From Actinomycetales bacterium Actino_02 (lineage in GTDB: Bacteria; Actinomycetota; Actinomycetes; Propionibacteriales; Propionibacteriaceae), in NCBI GenBank assembly GCA_001603275.1, contig LUYM01000006.1, positions 474,532 to 538,531 on the forward strand: 64,000 bases of DNA, in the 5' to 3' direction. Shown here one piece after another: positions 36,283 to 47,348 of the stretch. Numbering within the stretch: the stretch's first letter is position 1; each line of letters opens with the position of its first letter. Both the position numbers and the translations under genes were made by a program. The notes beneath the pieces were generated by a model, which saw only the letters and a program-made list of their open reading frames with translations, was not told the origin of the DNA and did no database searches.

Positions 36283-37514
36283 ACACCTGGCAGTTGAGCT
36301 GGAGCGGCATCCGCACCGTCACCGGGCTCGAGCTGCGGCAGCGAATCCGCTCCAAGCGGTGGATCTGGGTGCTGGCGGCCTGGTTCCTGGTCATCGGAGC
36401 GGTGACCTGGCTGATTCTGGCCGCGGTGCCGATGCTGCTGGGCTTCAACTCACCGGGCGAACATGGTCCTGGTGCCGGCCCGCTCGCCTTCGGCACGATC
36501 ACGTTCTTTGTGCTCGGTATGGGGCTGGTCATTGCGCCGGCCTTCACCGCCACTGCCATCAACGGTGACCGTTCGGCCGGCACCCTGGCCCTGCTGCAGG
36601 CGACCCGGCTCAGTGCGCTGGAGATCGCGCTGGGCAAGCTGATCGCCGCCTGGCTGACCGCCGCAGTCTTTCTGGTGGTCGTGTTGCCGTTCATCGCATT
36701 GTCGATGATCTGGGGCGACATCTCCGTCGTCCAGGTGCTGATCACCTTCCTGGTGGTGTTCGCCGAAGTCGCCGTGATCTGTGCGATTGGGATCGGCTGG
36801 TCGTCGCTGCTGAACCGGACGGCCATGTCGACGATGATGACCTACCTGAGTGTGGTCTTCCTGACCGTGATCAGCCTGATCATCATGGGGCTATTGGCGC
36901 CGCTGGTGATGAAGCAAGAACCGGTGCGAGTTTGGGGGCTGCCGCCGGCCGTGCAGGCCGAGTTCGACGCCCAGACCACGAAGTTCTGGGACGAGAACCC
37001 GAACGCGACCTATGGTCCGCTACCGCCGGTGGCCAAGTGCGCCTGGTACGACAGCGATCAGCAGGTCTCTCATCTGGAACGGATCTGGTGGATCAGTGTG
37101 GGCAACCCGTTCGTGATCGTGGCCGACGCGGCGCCGCTGCCGCCGACCGCCACAACGAACCTTGGTGAGTACGCGAACCGCTCGGCCGATCCGCTGGCCA
37201 TGATCCGCTACACCGTGCGCCGGATGGCCCAGCCCCAGACCGGCGAGCGAGACGACTGCACGCAGCTGTACGGCTCCATTCCGGGCTATCAGGTCAACCA
37301 GGACGACGACGGTGAGCTGACCGTCACCACCAACGACGGCACCCCGGTGGACGTGAAGAGCCCGGTGAAGCATCAGAAGGTGAGCGTCGACTCGCCGATC
37401 TGGCCGTGGGGGCTGGGCGTGAACGTCCTGATCGGTGCGGTGATGTTCTGGGTGGCCGTGCGCCGGTTGGCCGTTCCGTATCGGAAGCTGGCACCCGGGA
37501 CCCGGGTGGCCTGA
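36279..37514 (+). CDS. ABC transporter permease (ABC-2 type)
   Basis: A 411-residue membrane protein with about six hydrophobic helices: one at WIWVLAAWFLVIGAVTWLIL, several between residues 75 and 225 (including PAFTATAINGDRSAGTLALLQ, a common ABC-2 cytoplasmic motif), a large extracytoplasmic domain of about 150 residues with two cysteines (KCAWYDSD, DDCTQL), and one near the C-terminus. It is coupled to the ATPase gene upstream, so the two form an exporter. The large external domain is unusual and may bind a ligand (inference). Confidence 0.83.
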   Translation: MNTWQLSWSGIRTVTGLELRQRIRSKRWIWVLAAWFLVIGAVTWLILAAVPMLLGFNSPGEHGPGAGPLAFGTITFFVLGMGLVIAPAFTATAINGDRSAGTLALLQATRLSALEIALGKLIAAWLTAAVFLVVVLPFIALSMIWGDISVVQVLITFLVVFAEVAVICAIGIGWSSLLNRTAMSTMMTYLSVVFLTVISLIIMGLLAPLVMKQEPVRVWGLPPAVQAEFDAQTTKFWDENPNATYGPLPPVAKCAWYDSDQQVSHLERIWWISVGNPFVIVADAAPLPPTATTNLGEYANRSADPLAMIRYTVRRMAQPQTGERDDCTQLYGSIPGYQVNQDDDGELTVTTNDGTPVDVKSPVKHQKVSVDSPIWPWGLGVNVLIGAVMFWVAVRRLAVPYRKLAPGTRVA

Positions 37515-37550
37515 GTCGAGGCGGGTGGTCGGGGTTGCCCGGCCACCCGT

Positions 37551-38225
37551 TCAGCTTCGGCGCACCAGTCCGGACTCGTGGGCCAGCACTACGGCCTGCA
37601 CCCGGTCGCGCACCTCGAGCTTGGCCAGCAGGTGGCGGACGTGTGTCTTCACGGTCGTCTCCGACAGGTAGAGCTCCGCGCCGATCTCCGCGTTCGACAG
37701 GCCGCGGGCGATCAGCGTCAGCACCTCGGTCTCCCGCTCGGTGAGGCAATCCAGCCGGGGGTCGGCCACCGGCTCGGGTGCGCCGTTGGCCACGTGATCG
37801 AGCAGCCGACGGGTCGCCGACGGCGCGACCACCGCGTCGCCGGTGAACACGGTCCGGATAGCGGTGAGCAGATCCTCGGGCGGGGTGTTCTTCAGCAGGA
37901 AGCCGGACGCCCCGGCCCGGATGGCGGTGAGCAGATACTCGTCCAGGTCGTAGGTGGTCAGCATCACGATTCGTGGTGCGACGGTGCTGCGCCGGTCGGC
38001 CTCTGCCAGGATCCGCCGGGTGGCCTCCAGCCCGTCCAGGCCGGGCATCCGGACGTCCATCAGCACCACATCACAGGGTGTCGCGGCGACCAGGCGTAGC
38101 GCCTCGGCACCGTCGCCGGCCTGGCCGACGACACGCAGATCGGGCTGGGAGTCGATCACCATGGCCAGCCCGGCGCGCACCAACTGCTGATCGTCGACCA
38201 GGATCACCCGGATCGGCTCGGTCAT
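37551..38225 (-). CDS. NarL/LuxR family response regulator
   Basis: A 224-residue response regulator: receiver with Asp57 in VVLMDVRMPG, VDDQQLVRAG, and FLLKNTPPEDLL; LuxR-type HTH near the end (LTERETEVLTLIARGLSNAEI then LYLSETTVKTHVRHLLAKL). Its ATG overlaps the stop of the histidine kinase gene by ATGA, making them a cognate pair. It is convergent with the ABC exporter and may regulate it, a common pairing (inference). Confidence 0.92.
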   Translation of the reverse strand: MTEPIRVILVDDQQLVRAGLAMVIDSQPDLRVVGQAGDGAEALRLVAATPCDVVLMDVRMPGLDGLEATRRILAEADRRSTVAPRIVMLTTYDLDEYLLTAIRAGASGFLLKNTPPEDLLTAIRTVFTGDAVVAPSATRRLLDHVANGAPEPVADPRLDCLTERETEVLTLIARGLSNAEIGAELYLSETTVKTHVRHLLAKLEVRDRVQAVVLAHESGLVRRS

Positions 38226-39034
38226 TCGGATTCCTCTCCTGGCAGCCGGAACGGCAGTACGGCCCGTACCTGGTAGCCGTCCTCGGTGCGCCCAGCTTCG
38301 CAGCTGCCGCCGACCAGTTCGGCGCGCTCCCGCATCCCGATCAGGCCGAGCCCCAGCGCTGCCAGCGGCTCGCCGTCCATGGCCACCACAGCGCTGCGAT
38401 CCCCGCCGGCATCGGTGATGGTCAGCGCCAGCTCGGCATCCCGCCAGCTCTCGGTGACGGTCACCCGCGCGCCCGGACCGGCATGCTTCATCACATTGGT
38501 CAGTGCCTCTTGGCAGATCCGGTAGTGGGCCATCTGCGTCCCCGAGGGCAGCGGACGGGACTCGCCGACCCGGATCAGGGACACCTCCAGGCCGGCACTG
38601 CGGGCCTGGGCAACCAGATCGTCGATCCGGCCGTCACCGGCCGGGGCCAGTACCGGCTCGTCCGGCTCGCCATGGCGCAGGATGCCCAGGATCCGGCGAG
38701 TGTCGGCCAACGCAGCTCGTCCGGTCTCGGCGATGGTGGTCAGTGCACGCTTGGCCGCAGCCTGATCGGCGACCACGTAGCTGCCCCCGTCGGCCTGGGC
38801 GATCATGATCGCCAACGAGTGTGCGATCACGTCATGCATTTCGCGCACAATCCGGATCCGCTCGTTGCCGGCGGCCAGCTCGGCGACTCGCTCGCGGGCG
38901 TCCAGAGCTGCGGCCCGGGACGCCAGGGCGGCGCGGCGTTCCAGCTGCGAGCGGCGCAGCACGATCACCAAGACGATGAGGACGGCTGCCAGGGCGAACA
39001 CGGCGAAGGCCAGTGCCACCTCGAGCTTGGTCAT
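38222..39034 (-). CDS. Sensor histidine kinase (HisKA_3 type)
   Basis: A compact 270-residue kinase with one N-terminal membrane helix (VALAFAVFALAAVLIVLVIVL), a short coiled coil, the HisKA_3 box EMHDVIAHSLAIMI with likely phospho-His67, and an ATPase domain with QEALTNVMKHAG and LGLIGMRERAELVGG. There is almost no external sensory domain, so it may sense a membrane signal or the exporter. It is coupled to the LuxR-type regulator downstream. Confidence 0.9.
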   Translation of the reverse strand: MTKLEVALAFAVFALAAVLIVLVIVLRRSQLERRAALASRAAALDARERVAELAAGNERIRIVREMHDVIAHSLAIMIAQADGGSYVVADQAAAKRALTTIAETGRAALADTRRILGILRHGEPDEPVLAPAGDGRIDDLVAQARSAGLEVSLIRVGESRPLPSGTQMAHYRICQEALTNVMKHAGPGARVTVTESWRDAELALTITDAGGDRSAVVAMDGEPLAALGLGLIGMRERAELVGGSCEAGRTEDGYQVRAVLPFRLPGEESE

Positions 39035-39043
39035 ATCGCCAAC

Positions 39044-41718
<2,675 letters not shown>

Positions 41719-41723
41719 TCAGT

Positions 41724-42617
41724 CTATCCCCGTGTCGCGGGCTCGATTGCGGCCAGCGCCTGTTGAACAGTCAAGTGTTCAAACTCGAAGCCATCGGCGA
41801 TCAGTTGAGCCGGACGAGCCCGCTGACCGAAGCGCAATGCCTCGTTGACGAACTCCCGGCCGAACACAAGGCTCATCGCGGTCAGCGGCATCGGCATCGC
41901 TGTCGGACGATTCAGCCGATCGCCCAGTGCCTGGGTGAACTCGGCATTGCTGACCGGGACCGGGGCGGTCAGGTTCACCGGTCCGGTGAGGTCCGACGTG
42001 AGCAGGTGCTCCATGGCCCGGACGTGGTCGGCAAGGCTGATCCAGCTGAGGAACTGACGGCCGTCGCCGATCCGTCCACCCAAGCCGGCGGCGAAGAGCG
42101 GCCACAGTCGAGCCAGGAACCCGCCCTGGCGATCCAGCACCTGGCCGGTACGCAGCGTGGCCGTCGGCACCGGGGAATGGCTGGCTGCGGCCTCCCAGTC
42201 CGCCACCAGGCTGGCCAGGAAGCCTCGGCCCTGCGGCCAGGACTCGTCCACCACCTCGATCCCGGTGTCGCCGTAGTAGCCCACGGCAGAGCCGTTGAGT
42301 AGCCGCTGGCAGCGTCCGTCCGGGCTCAGCGAGGTGACGATGGTCAACGTGGCTGTGACCCGAGAGCGGCGCAGGTCCGCCTTGCGTTCTTTGGTCCAGC
42401 GACCGGCGGCAATCGGGCCTCCGGCCAGGTTCACCACGGCGTCGACGTCGTCCAGGCCCGGTCCGAAGATCCGCCCGGCGTCCGGATCCCAGCGTCGCTG
42501 GTCGGGAGCCGCCGGACGTCCGCGCACCAACCGGACGACCTCGTGGCCGTTCCGCAACAGCTGGCGGGCCAGCGCGGTCCCCAAGAACCCGCTGCTGCCC
42601 CCAATCGCTACTCGCAT
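41724..42617 (-). CDS. TIGR01777 family NAD-dependent epimerase-like protein
   Basis: A 297-residue extended-SDR-type protein: nucleotide-binding start VAIGGSSGFLGTALARQL, then VNLAGGPIAAGRW, SAVGYYGD with the family Tyr, and a C-terminal DUF1731 domain ending FEHLTVQQALAAI. The family is conserved next to purine or cell-division genes in actinobacteria; substrate is unknown. ATG at 42617 follows AGGATCG. Its stop codon overlaps the guaB -10 box. Confidence 0.88.
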   Translation of the reverse strand: MRVAIGGSSGFLGTALARQLLRNGHEVVRLVRGRPAAPDQRRWDPDAGRIFGPGLDDVDAVVNLAGGPIAAGRWTKERKADLRRSRVTATLTIVTSLSPDGRCQRLLNGSAVGYYGDTGIEVVDESWPQGRGFLASLVADWEAAASHSPVPTATLRTGQVLDRQGGFLARLWPLFAAGLGGRIGDGRQFLSWISLADHVRAMEHLLTSDLTGPVNLTAPVPVSNAEFTQALGDRLNRPTAMPMPLTAMSLVFGREFVNEALRFGQRARPAQLIADGFEFEHLTVQQALAAIEPATRG

Positions 42618-42654
42618 GTGTTCGATCCTGCCACTGTCGGCCAACTGCCCCTGT

Positions 42655-44010
42655 TCAGAGGGTGCCATGCCAGATCCCGGTTTGGATCGAGTTCCAGACC
42701 GCAAAGGCGATGGTCAGGCCGAGCACGAGGCGGCGCTGCCGTGCTGTCAGCGGGCACAGGGCAAGCAAAGCCAGGCTCCACGGCACGTACCAGGGATGGA
42801 CGGCCTGCCCCAGCGCAACCAGCACCGCAGATCCCCAGGCCAGCGCGGCCAGCGGACGATCGGCGAAGTGAATCAGAGTCCAGCCCACCCCCAGGATCAG
42901 GATGGCCGTGGTCACTCGTCCGGCGATGATCAGGAAGGTCACCGGGTCTCCGCCGGCGGCGCCCCCGATCAGGGCTCCGGTCTTACTCAGCCAGGCCAGG
43001 AAGGCCGGTGTATTGGCTAGGCCCATCAGGTCCAGCCAGCGCGTCCAGCCGAAGCCCAGCCCGCTGACCAGGCTGACGGCGATGAAGGTGGCCACGGCCA
43101 CCGCGGAGGCCACGGCCGTGCGCCAGCCGAGCAGCCACAGCCGGCGACCCAGCGGCAGTGTGGCCAACGTGGCGGCCACCGGCAGACCGGCCACGGCCAG
43201 CACAGTGAGCCCGCCCTGCTGTTTCAGCGCCATGGCCAGGCCGACCAGGACCGGTGCGGCGATCAGGGATATCCACCAGGACGGCCGCCGCAGGACCAGC
43301 CAAATGGCGGCCAAGCTGAGCGCGGCCATCGGGGCGTCATTGTGGGCGCCGCCGATGAAGTGCAGCACCAGCAGCGGGTTCAGGACACTCAGCCAGGTCG
43401 CCTGCGACTCGGATCGTCCCAGCAGTCGGGCCAGCCGTGGCACCAGGAGCAGCATGGCCGCCACGGCCAGGATTGCCGGCAGCCGCATGGCGACCACTGA
43501 CCAGTACGGGTGGGCGCCGGTGGCCCCGACGACAAGCTGCTCCAGGCGCAGAGTGAGCGGGGGATAGGCCACCCCGTGCCCGGCCCACAATGGATCGACC
43601 CGAGCGGCGAACGGTCCGCCGCTGCTGGCCAACCCGACGTCGTAGGGGTTCGCACCGGTGCCGAGGGTCCAGCCGAGGTCGGCGTACAGGACGGCGTCCG
43701 GGCTGAGTACTGGGGGGACGACCACCAGCGGCAGACTCCACAGGGCCAGCACGGCTCCGGCGAGCAGCCGGGGGCCGGTACCGGGACGGATCAGCCACCA
43801 GGCCCAGACCAAGATGGCGGTTCCACCGATGACCAGAATCCGGTCCAGCGGGATCGGTGCGGTCAGCCCCACGGCGTCGATCCAGCTCGCACCCCAGGTT
43901 CCGGTCAGAGCGAACTCGGGGTGGCTGGATCCCCAGCCGACCAGAGCGCTGCCCAGGACGCCGAGCCACACCGCCGGTGTTCGCAGCGTTGGCGCAAGGC
44001 TGGACGGCAT
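42655..44010 (-). CDS. mptB: Polyprenol-phosphate-mannose-dependent alpha-1,6-mannosyltransferase (MptB-like)
   Basis: A 451-residue integral membrane GT-C glycosyltransferase with about a dozen hydrophobic segments. The Asp-containing loop PPVLSPDAVLYADLGWTLGTGANPYD-like region after the second or third helix, the SHPEFALTGTW opening, HFIGGAHNDAPM and HPWYVPW are typical of the MptA/MptB family that builds mannan for lipoglycans. ATG at 44010 follows AGGAGG by 5 nt; a TTG at 44013 is too close. Its presence supports a lipomannan/lipoarabinomannan-type envelope (inference). Confidence 0.85.
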   Translation of the reverse strand: MPSSLAPTLRTPAVWLGVLGSALVGWGSSHPEFALTGTWGASWIDAVGLTAPIPLDRILVIGGTAILVWAWWLIRPGTGPRLLAGAVLALWSLPLVVVPPVLSPDAVLYADLGWTLGTGANPYDVGLASSGGPFAARVDPLWAGHGVAYPPLTLRLEQLVVGATGAHPYWSVVAMRLPAILAVAAMLLLVPRLARLLGRSESQATWLSVLNPLLVLHFIGGAHNDAPMAALSLAAIWLVLRRPSWWISLIAAPVLVGLAMALKQQGGLTVLAVAGLPVAATLATLPLGRRLWLLGWRTAVASAVAVATFIAVSLVSGLGFGWTRWLDLMGLANTPAFLAWLSKTGALIGGAAGGDPVTFLIIAGRVTTAILILGVGWTLIHFADRPLAALAWGSAVLVALGQAVHPWYVPWSLALLALCPLTARQRRLVLGLTIAFAVWNSIQTGIWHGTL

Positions 44011-44076
44011 CAAGCCTCCTGGGTCGACGTGGGCGCTGCCAGTCTAGGGAAGCCTCACCCGGAGGATGCTGCGGTT

Positions 44077-44106
44077 GCCTAGCCGATCACGACGAGTCGG
44101 CTAGGC
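44077..44106. terminator. Hairpin after the VOC gene
   Basis: GCCTAGCCGA at 44077-44086 pairs with TCGGCTAGGC at 44097-44106, a 10-bp perfect stem. It overlaps the VOC stop codon at 44101-44103 and lies between two genes read in the same direction, so VOC and mptB are probably separate units. Confidence 0.6.
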
Positions 44107-44484
44107 GCCGCCGGCCTGGCACAGGCAGAACGGGTGACCGGCCGGATCCAGGAAGACCCGGAAGGTGGTTCCCGGCTGGTGCTCGTGCTTGCGAGCGCCC
44201 AAGACCAGCGCTGCGGCCTCGGCCTCGTCCAGATCGTCGACGGTGAAGTCGAGATGGGCCTGCTGCGGCTGAAGCTGTCCCGGCCAGTCGGGGGCTCGGT
44301 AGTCGGCGACCTGTTGGAAGGCCACCGTGGTGGGCTGGCCGCTGTCGAGTTCGGCCCAATCGGCGTCCCCATCCGGGTCGTTGGCCACCGGCCAGCCGGT
44401 GAGAGCCGAGTAGAAGGCTGCCAGCGCGCGGGCGTCCGGGCAGTCGAGGACGAAGATCGGGGAGCGGGCGATCGAAGGTGCCAT
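44101..44484 (-). CDS. VOC family (glyoxalase/bleomycin-resistance-like) protein
   Basis: A 127-residue single-domain VOC protein: PIFVLDCPDARALAAFYSALTGW is the opening beta-alpha unit, HLDFTVDD the middle strand, and VFLDPAGHPFCLCQ the closing metal-side strand. Substrate cannot be predicted. ATG at 44484 lies 6 nt after -10 TAGCGT (minus strand 44491-44496), consistent with leaderless transcription. Confidence 0.85.
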   Translation of the reverse strand: MAPSIARSPIFVLDCPDARALAAFYSALTGWPVANDPDGDADWAELDSGQPTTVAFQQVADYRAPDWPGQLQPQQAHLDFTVDDLDEAEAAALVLGARKHEHQPGTTFRVFLDPAGHPFCLCQAGGA

Positions 44485-44543
44485 GTGCTCACGCTAGGCC
44501 GGGCGGAGTTCGTCCGGAAGGGGAGGTGTGAGTTGTGCGGGGC

Positions 44544-45359
44544 TCAGCCCGCGGCAGCCGCACGATCCTCGGGCGTCTGCGGCCAGCCTCCCTGAAAGGT
44601 GCAGGCGAAGGCACCCTGCCGCACCCCGGTGTCCAGGGCGGCCGACACCTCGCCGGTGGCCAGGAATCCCGAGATGTAGCCGGCCATGAAGGCGTCGCCG
44701 GCACCGGTGGCATCCACCGGCTGGATGGGCAGGGCCGGCAGCTGCCACCGGTGCACCCCATCACTGGCGTAGACACCGTCCCCACCCATCGTCACCACGG
44801 CCAACCGGGCACCTTTCACCAGTGCTCGCAGCGCCGCAGTCTCCACGGTGTCGTCCACCATGGCCGCTGAGAGGAAGGCAACCTCGAGGTTGCTGAAGCC
44901 CTCGGCCACCGAGCAGTCCTGGCTGATCGGCAGCTGCGGGGCGATCGTCGCCAGGCGCTGACGGAACGCCTCGGCCCGGGGCAGCATGCCAATGTGCACC
45001 CAGTCAGCCGAGGCGATCCGGAGCAGCGCCGCCTGATCGGGCACGTAGTCGGCGGTGACTCCGAAGTCTTCACTTTCGAAGTGGCGGTCGCCGTTCGGCA
45101 GCACCCGGATGGTGGTCACGGCGGTGGCACCGGGCAACGTGACCACCGAGGCGACGTCCACGCCGCAGCGTTGCGCCTCGGCCACGACCAGCCGTCCCGG
45201 CTCGTCGTCGCCGACCGCGCCGAAGTAGCTGACCTCGGCACCGAGCATCGCCAGATGGACGGCGGTGTTCAGCGCATCACCGCCGATCAGGTCGATGCCG
45301 GTGTCGAGGAAGCGGTCGACGGTGTTGTCGCCGACCACAGCTACTTTGGCGCGGGGCAT
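44544..45359 (-). CDS. frlD: PfkB family sugar kinase, fructoselysine 6-kinase-like
   Basis: A 271-residue ribokinase-family kinase. It opens VAVVGDNTVDRFLDTG and then GGDALNTAVHLAMLGA, close to the opening of E. coli FrlD (GDNCVD and GGNAVNVAV), and has the catalytic anion-hole motif VDATGAGDAFMAGYISGFL. FrlD phosphorylates fructoselysine at C6. The next upstream gene encodes the matching deglycase-type SIS protein (FrlB-like), 16 nt away, which supports the assignment. Related kinases of other sugars are the main alternative. Confidence 0.75.
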   Translation of the reverse strand: MPRAKVAVVGDNTVDRFLDTGIDLIGGDALNTAVHLAMLGAEVSYFGAVGDDEPGRLVVAEAQRCGVDVASVVTLPGATAVTTIRVLPNGDRHFESEDFGVTADYVPDQAALLRIASADWVHIGMLPRAEAFRQRLATIAPQLPISQDCSVAEGFSNLEVAFLSAAMVDDTVETAALRALVKGARLAVVTMGGDGVYASDGVHRWQLPALPIQPVDATGAGDAFMAGYISGFLATGEVSAALDTGVRQGAFACTFQGGWPQTPEDRAAAAG

Positions 45360-45375
45360 TGGGGCTGCTTTCGGG

Positions 45376-46383
45376 TCAGTAGGCGATTCGACGGTAGTAC
45401 CGGCGAACGGTCAGCGGATGGCGACGCTCGCGCTCGATGTACACGCTGAGCCGCTCGCAGACCGTGGCCATCACGGCCGGCGAGACCAGAGCCCGGGTCT
45501 CGGCGTCCAATCCGGCCAGAGTGAAGTCGGCAGTGTCGATGACGATCAGCGAATCGGTCACCTGTGGGGCGAAGGCCTCGACCCGCTCGACGACTCCACG
45601 GGTGGCGTCCTCGCCCTTGAAGGCGATCACGCTGACGCCCTTCTCGACCAGTTCGAGAGTGCCGTGGAAGAAGTCGGACGAATGCACCGGACGCGTCCGA
45701 ATCCACTGCATCTCCTCCAGGATGCACATCGCGAAGTAGTAGGCCTCGGCCCAGGTGTTGCCGGCGCTGGTGAAGATGTGGAAGTTCTCGTGGTCGGCGA
45801 AGTGGACGCTCAGCTCGGCTGCGCGCGGTTCGAACTGTCGCTTGGCCTCCAGCAGGGCCTTCGGCAGGGCGGCCAGCCCGGCGACCAGCCGGTCGTAGTC
45901 GGCGTCATCGCCGATGACGGCCTTGGCCAACAGCAGCGACTGGATGTAGAAGGACTCGCTGGAGGTGTCGTCGGCGGCGAAGTTCACGATCGAGTAGTCG
46001 GCGGCCTTGGCCACCGGGCTGTCGCCGTGACCGGTCATGGCCAGCACCTTTGCTCCGGCCGCATGGGCGTAGTCGATGATCTCGACGGCCTCCTTGGTCG
46101 TCCCGGACAGCGACGGGAGCACGACCAGCGAACCGGTGCCGAGGTTCGGGGCGCCCTGCACCACGACTTCGGCGGGGTACTCCAGGAAACAGGGAACCGT
46201 GGACTCGCGGCGGATCAGGTCTGCGGCCGGCTGCATCAAGATCCCGGCCCCCCCGGCGCCGAGGAAGTACACGTTGCGGAGTCCGGCTGTCTGGAGTTCG
46301 CGCACCGCAGCGCGAATGGGAGCAGCCTGAGCCACGGCGCCTGACTGGATCGCTAGGAAGCGATCCTCGTCCAGATTCAGCAT
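45376..46383 (-). CDS. frlB: SIS-domain protein, fructoselysine 6-phosphate deglycase-like
   Basis: A 335-residue protein with two SIS domains (first: VYFLGAGGAGILMQPAADL; second: IFTSAGNTWAEAYYFAMCIL, then HSSDFFHGTLELVEKGVSV). It resembles FrlB, which splits fructoselysine 6-phosphate into glucose 6-phosphate and lysine: same length, and the end RRYYRRIAY parallels RRYYGGLVEY of E. coli FrlB. I chose ATG at 46383 (MLNLDEDRF, matching the family start and preceded by AAAGG), although the frame continues to an ATG at 46428. It is followed by frlD and divergent from the SDR/ABC genes. Confidence 0.75.
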   Translation of the reverse strand: MLNLDEDRFLAIQSGAVAQAAPIRAAVRELQTAGLRNVYFLGAGGAGILMQPAADLIRRESTVPCFLEYPAEVVVQGAPNLGTGSLVVLPSLSGTTKEAVEIIDYAHAAGAKVLAMTGHGDSPVAKAADYSIVNFAADDTSSESFYIQSLLLAKAVIGDDADYDRLVAGLAALPKALLEAKRQFEPRAAELSVHFADHENFHIFTSAGNTWAEAYYFAMCILEEMQWIRTRPVHSSDFFHGTLELVEKGVSVIAFKGEDATRGVVERVEAFAPQVTDSLIVIDTADFTLAGLDAETRALVSPAVMATVCERLSVYIERERRHPLTVRRYYRRIAY

Positions 46384-46433
46384 CTCTTGCCTTTCTACAT
46401 CAACTTGTCTGAGGACTGAAAGAGTCATCTGTG

Positions 46434-46564
46434 AGCCTAGGCTTGCCGACGGTGGGTGTCAACGCCGTTTCCCTTGATTACCGCTCAATGTAACGATCTG
46501 GAGACTGTCTGCCGGAAGTTTGTTCAGAGGCCTAGCGCGATCAGTTCCGAGGTGCAATCCTAGG
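46434..46564. promoter_or_regulatory. Divergent frl regulatory region with CCTAG motifs
   Basis: The 237-bp gap between frlB and the SDR gene holds a perfect palindrome AGCCTAGGCT (46434-46443), a GGCCTAG at about 46529-46535 and a CCTAGG at 46559-46564. CTAG is rare in this GC-rich DNA, so three instances in 130 bp suggest a regulator site, perhaps for the GntR protein encoded at the end of the operon. No clear -10/-35 pair can be fixed. Confidence 0.35.
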
Positions 46565-46620
46565 CCGTGCGGCCAACTCATCAGAGTGCCGTCGCAGGCA
46601 TCAGATGAATGGAGAGATAG

Positions 46621-47325
46621 ATGAAGGCTGTGGTCACTGGATCGGCAAGCGGCATCGGTGCCGCCTGCGTGCAGGCACTGACCGAGGCCGGTTACGAGGT
46701 CGTCGGCTGGGATCTCAATGCAGCGCAGCGGGTGGACGTGACGTCGTCGGAGTCGGTGGCAAAGGCTGCCGCCGGCGTCGGTGACCTCGATGCGGTGGTG
46801 CTGGCCGCCGGCGTCTCACGGATGGCTCCACTGCTGGAGACCACCGACGAGGACTGGAACTTCCAGATGGGGGTCAACGCCTTCGGCGTCTTCAACTGTG
46901 TTCGAGCGCTGGCGCCCAAGGTTCGGCGCGGCGGCTCGATCGTGATCATCGACTCGATGGGCGGTTTGCGTGGAGCTCCGTTCTTGAGCGCGTACTGCGC
47001 GTCCAAGTTCGCGGTGAGCGGGCTGATCGAGTCCGCGACGCCCGAGCTGGCCGTGCTCGGCATCCGAATCAACGGGGTCTGTCCGATGTACGTCCGGACG
47101 CCCATGGAGACTCGGGAGCTTGCCTGGGAGGCGGAGCTCACCCACAAGACCCCTGAGCAAGTGTTCGCTGACTACGAGCGCACCACCCCGCTCGGCCGAG
47201 TGGCCGAGCCTGCCGAAGTCGCCAGTGTCGTCCGCTTCCTGGCGGGCGAGGAGAGCAGTTACCTGACCGGGGTGCTGATGCCGGTCAGTGGTGGGGCGCA
47301 CCTGGGCTTCACCGTGGACAACTAA
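46621..47325 (+). CDS. SDR family oxidoreductase in the frl-type locus
   Basis: A 234-residue classical SDR: VTGSASGIG at residues 5-13, VVLAAGVS in place of NAG, Ser in VIIDSMGG, and catalytic YCASK; the C-terminus YLTGVLMPVSGG is standard. ATG at 46621 follows GGAGAG. It is the first gene of the operon encoding the binding protein and permeases, 23 nt apart. Known fructoselysine operons lack such a gene, so it may oxidise or reduce the sugar moiety of an additional substrate (inference). Confidence 0.85.
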   Translation: MKAVVTGSASGIGAACVQALTEAGYEVVGWDLNAAQRVDVTSSESVAKAAAGVGDLDAVVLAAGVSRMAPLLETTDEDWNFQMGVNAFGVFNCVRALAPKVRRGGSIVIIDSMGGLRGAPFLSAYCASKFAVSGLIESATPELAVLGIRINGVCPMYVRTPMETRELAWEAELTHKTPEQVFADYERTTPLGRVAEPAEVASVVRFLAGEESSYLTGVLMPVSGGAHLGFTVDN

Positions 47326-47348
47326 CGATTACCGAGGAAGGAACGCAG

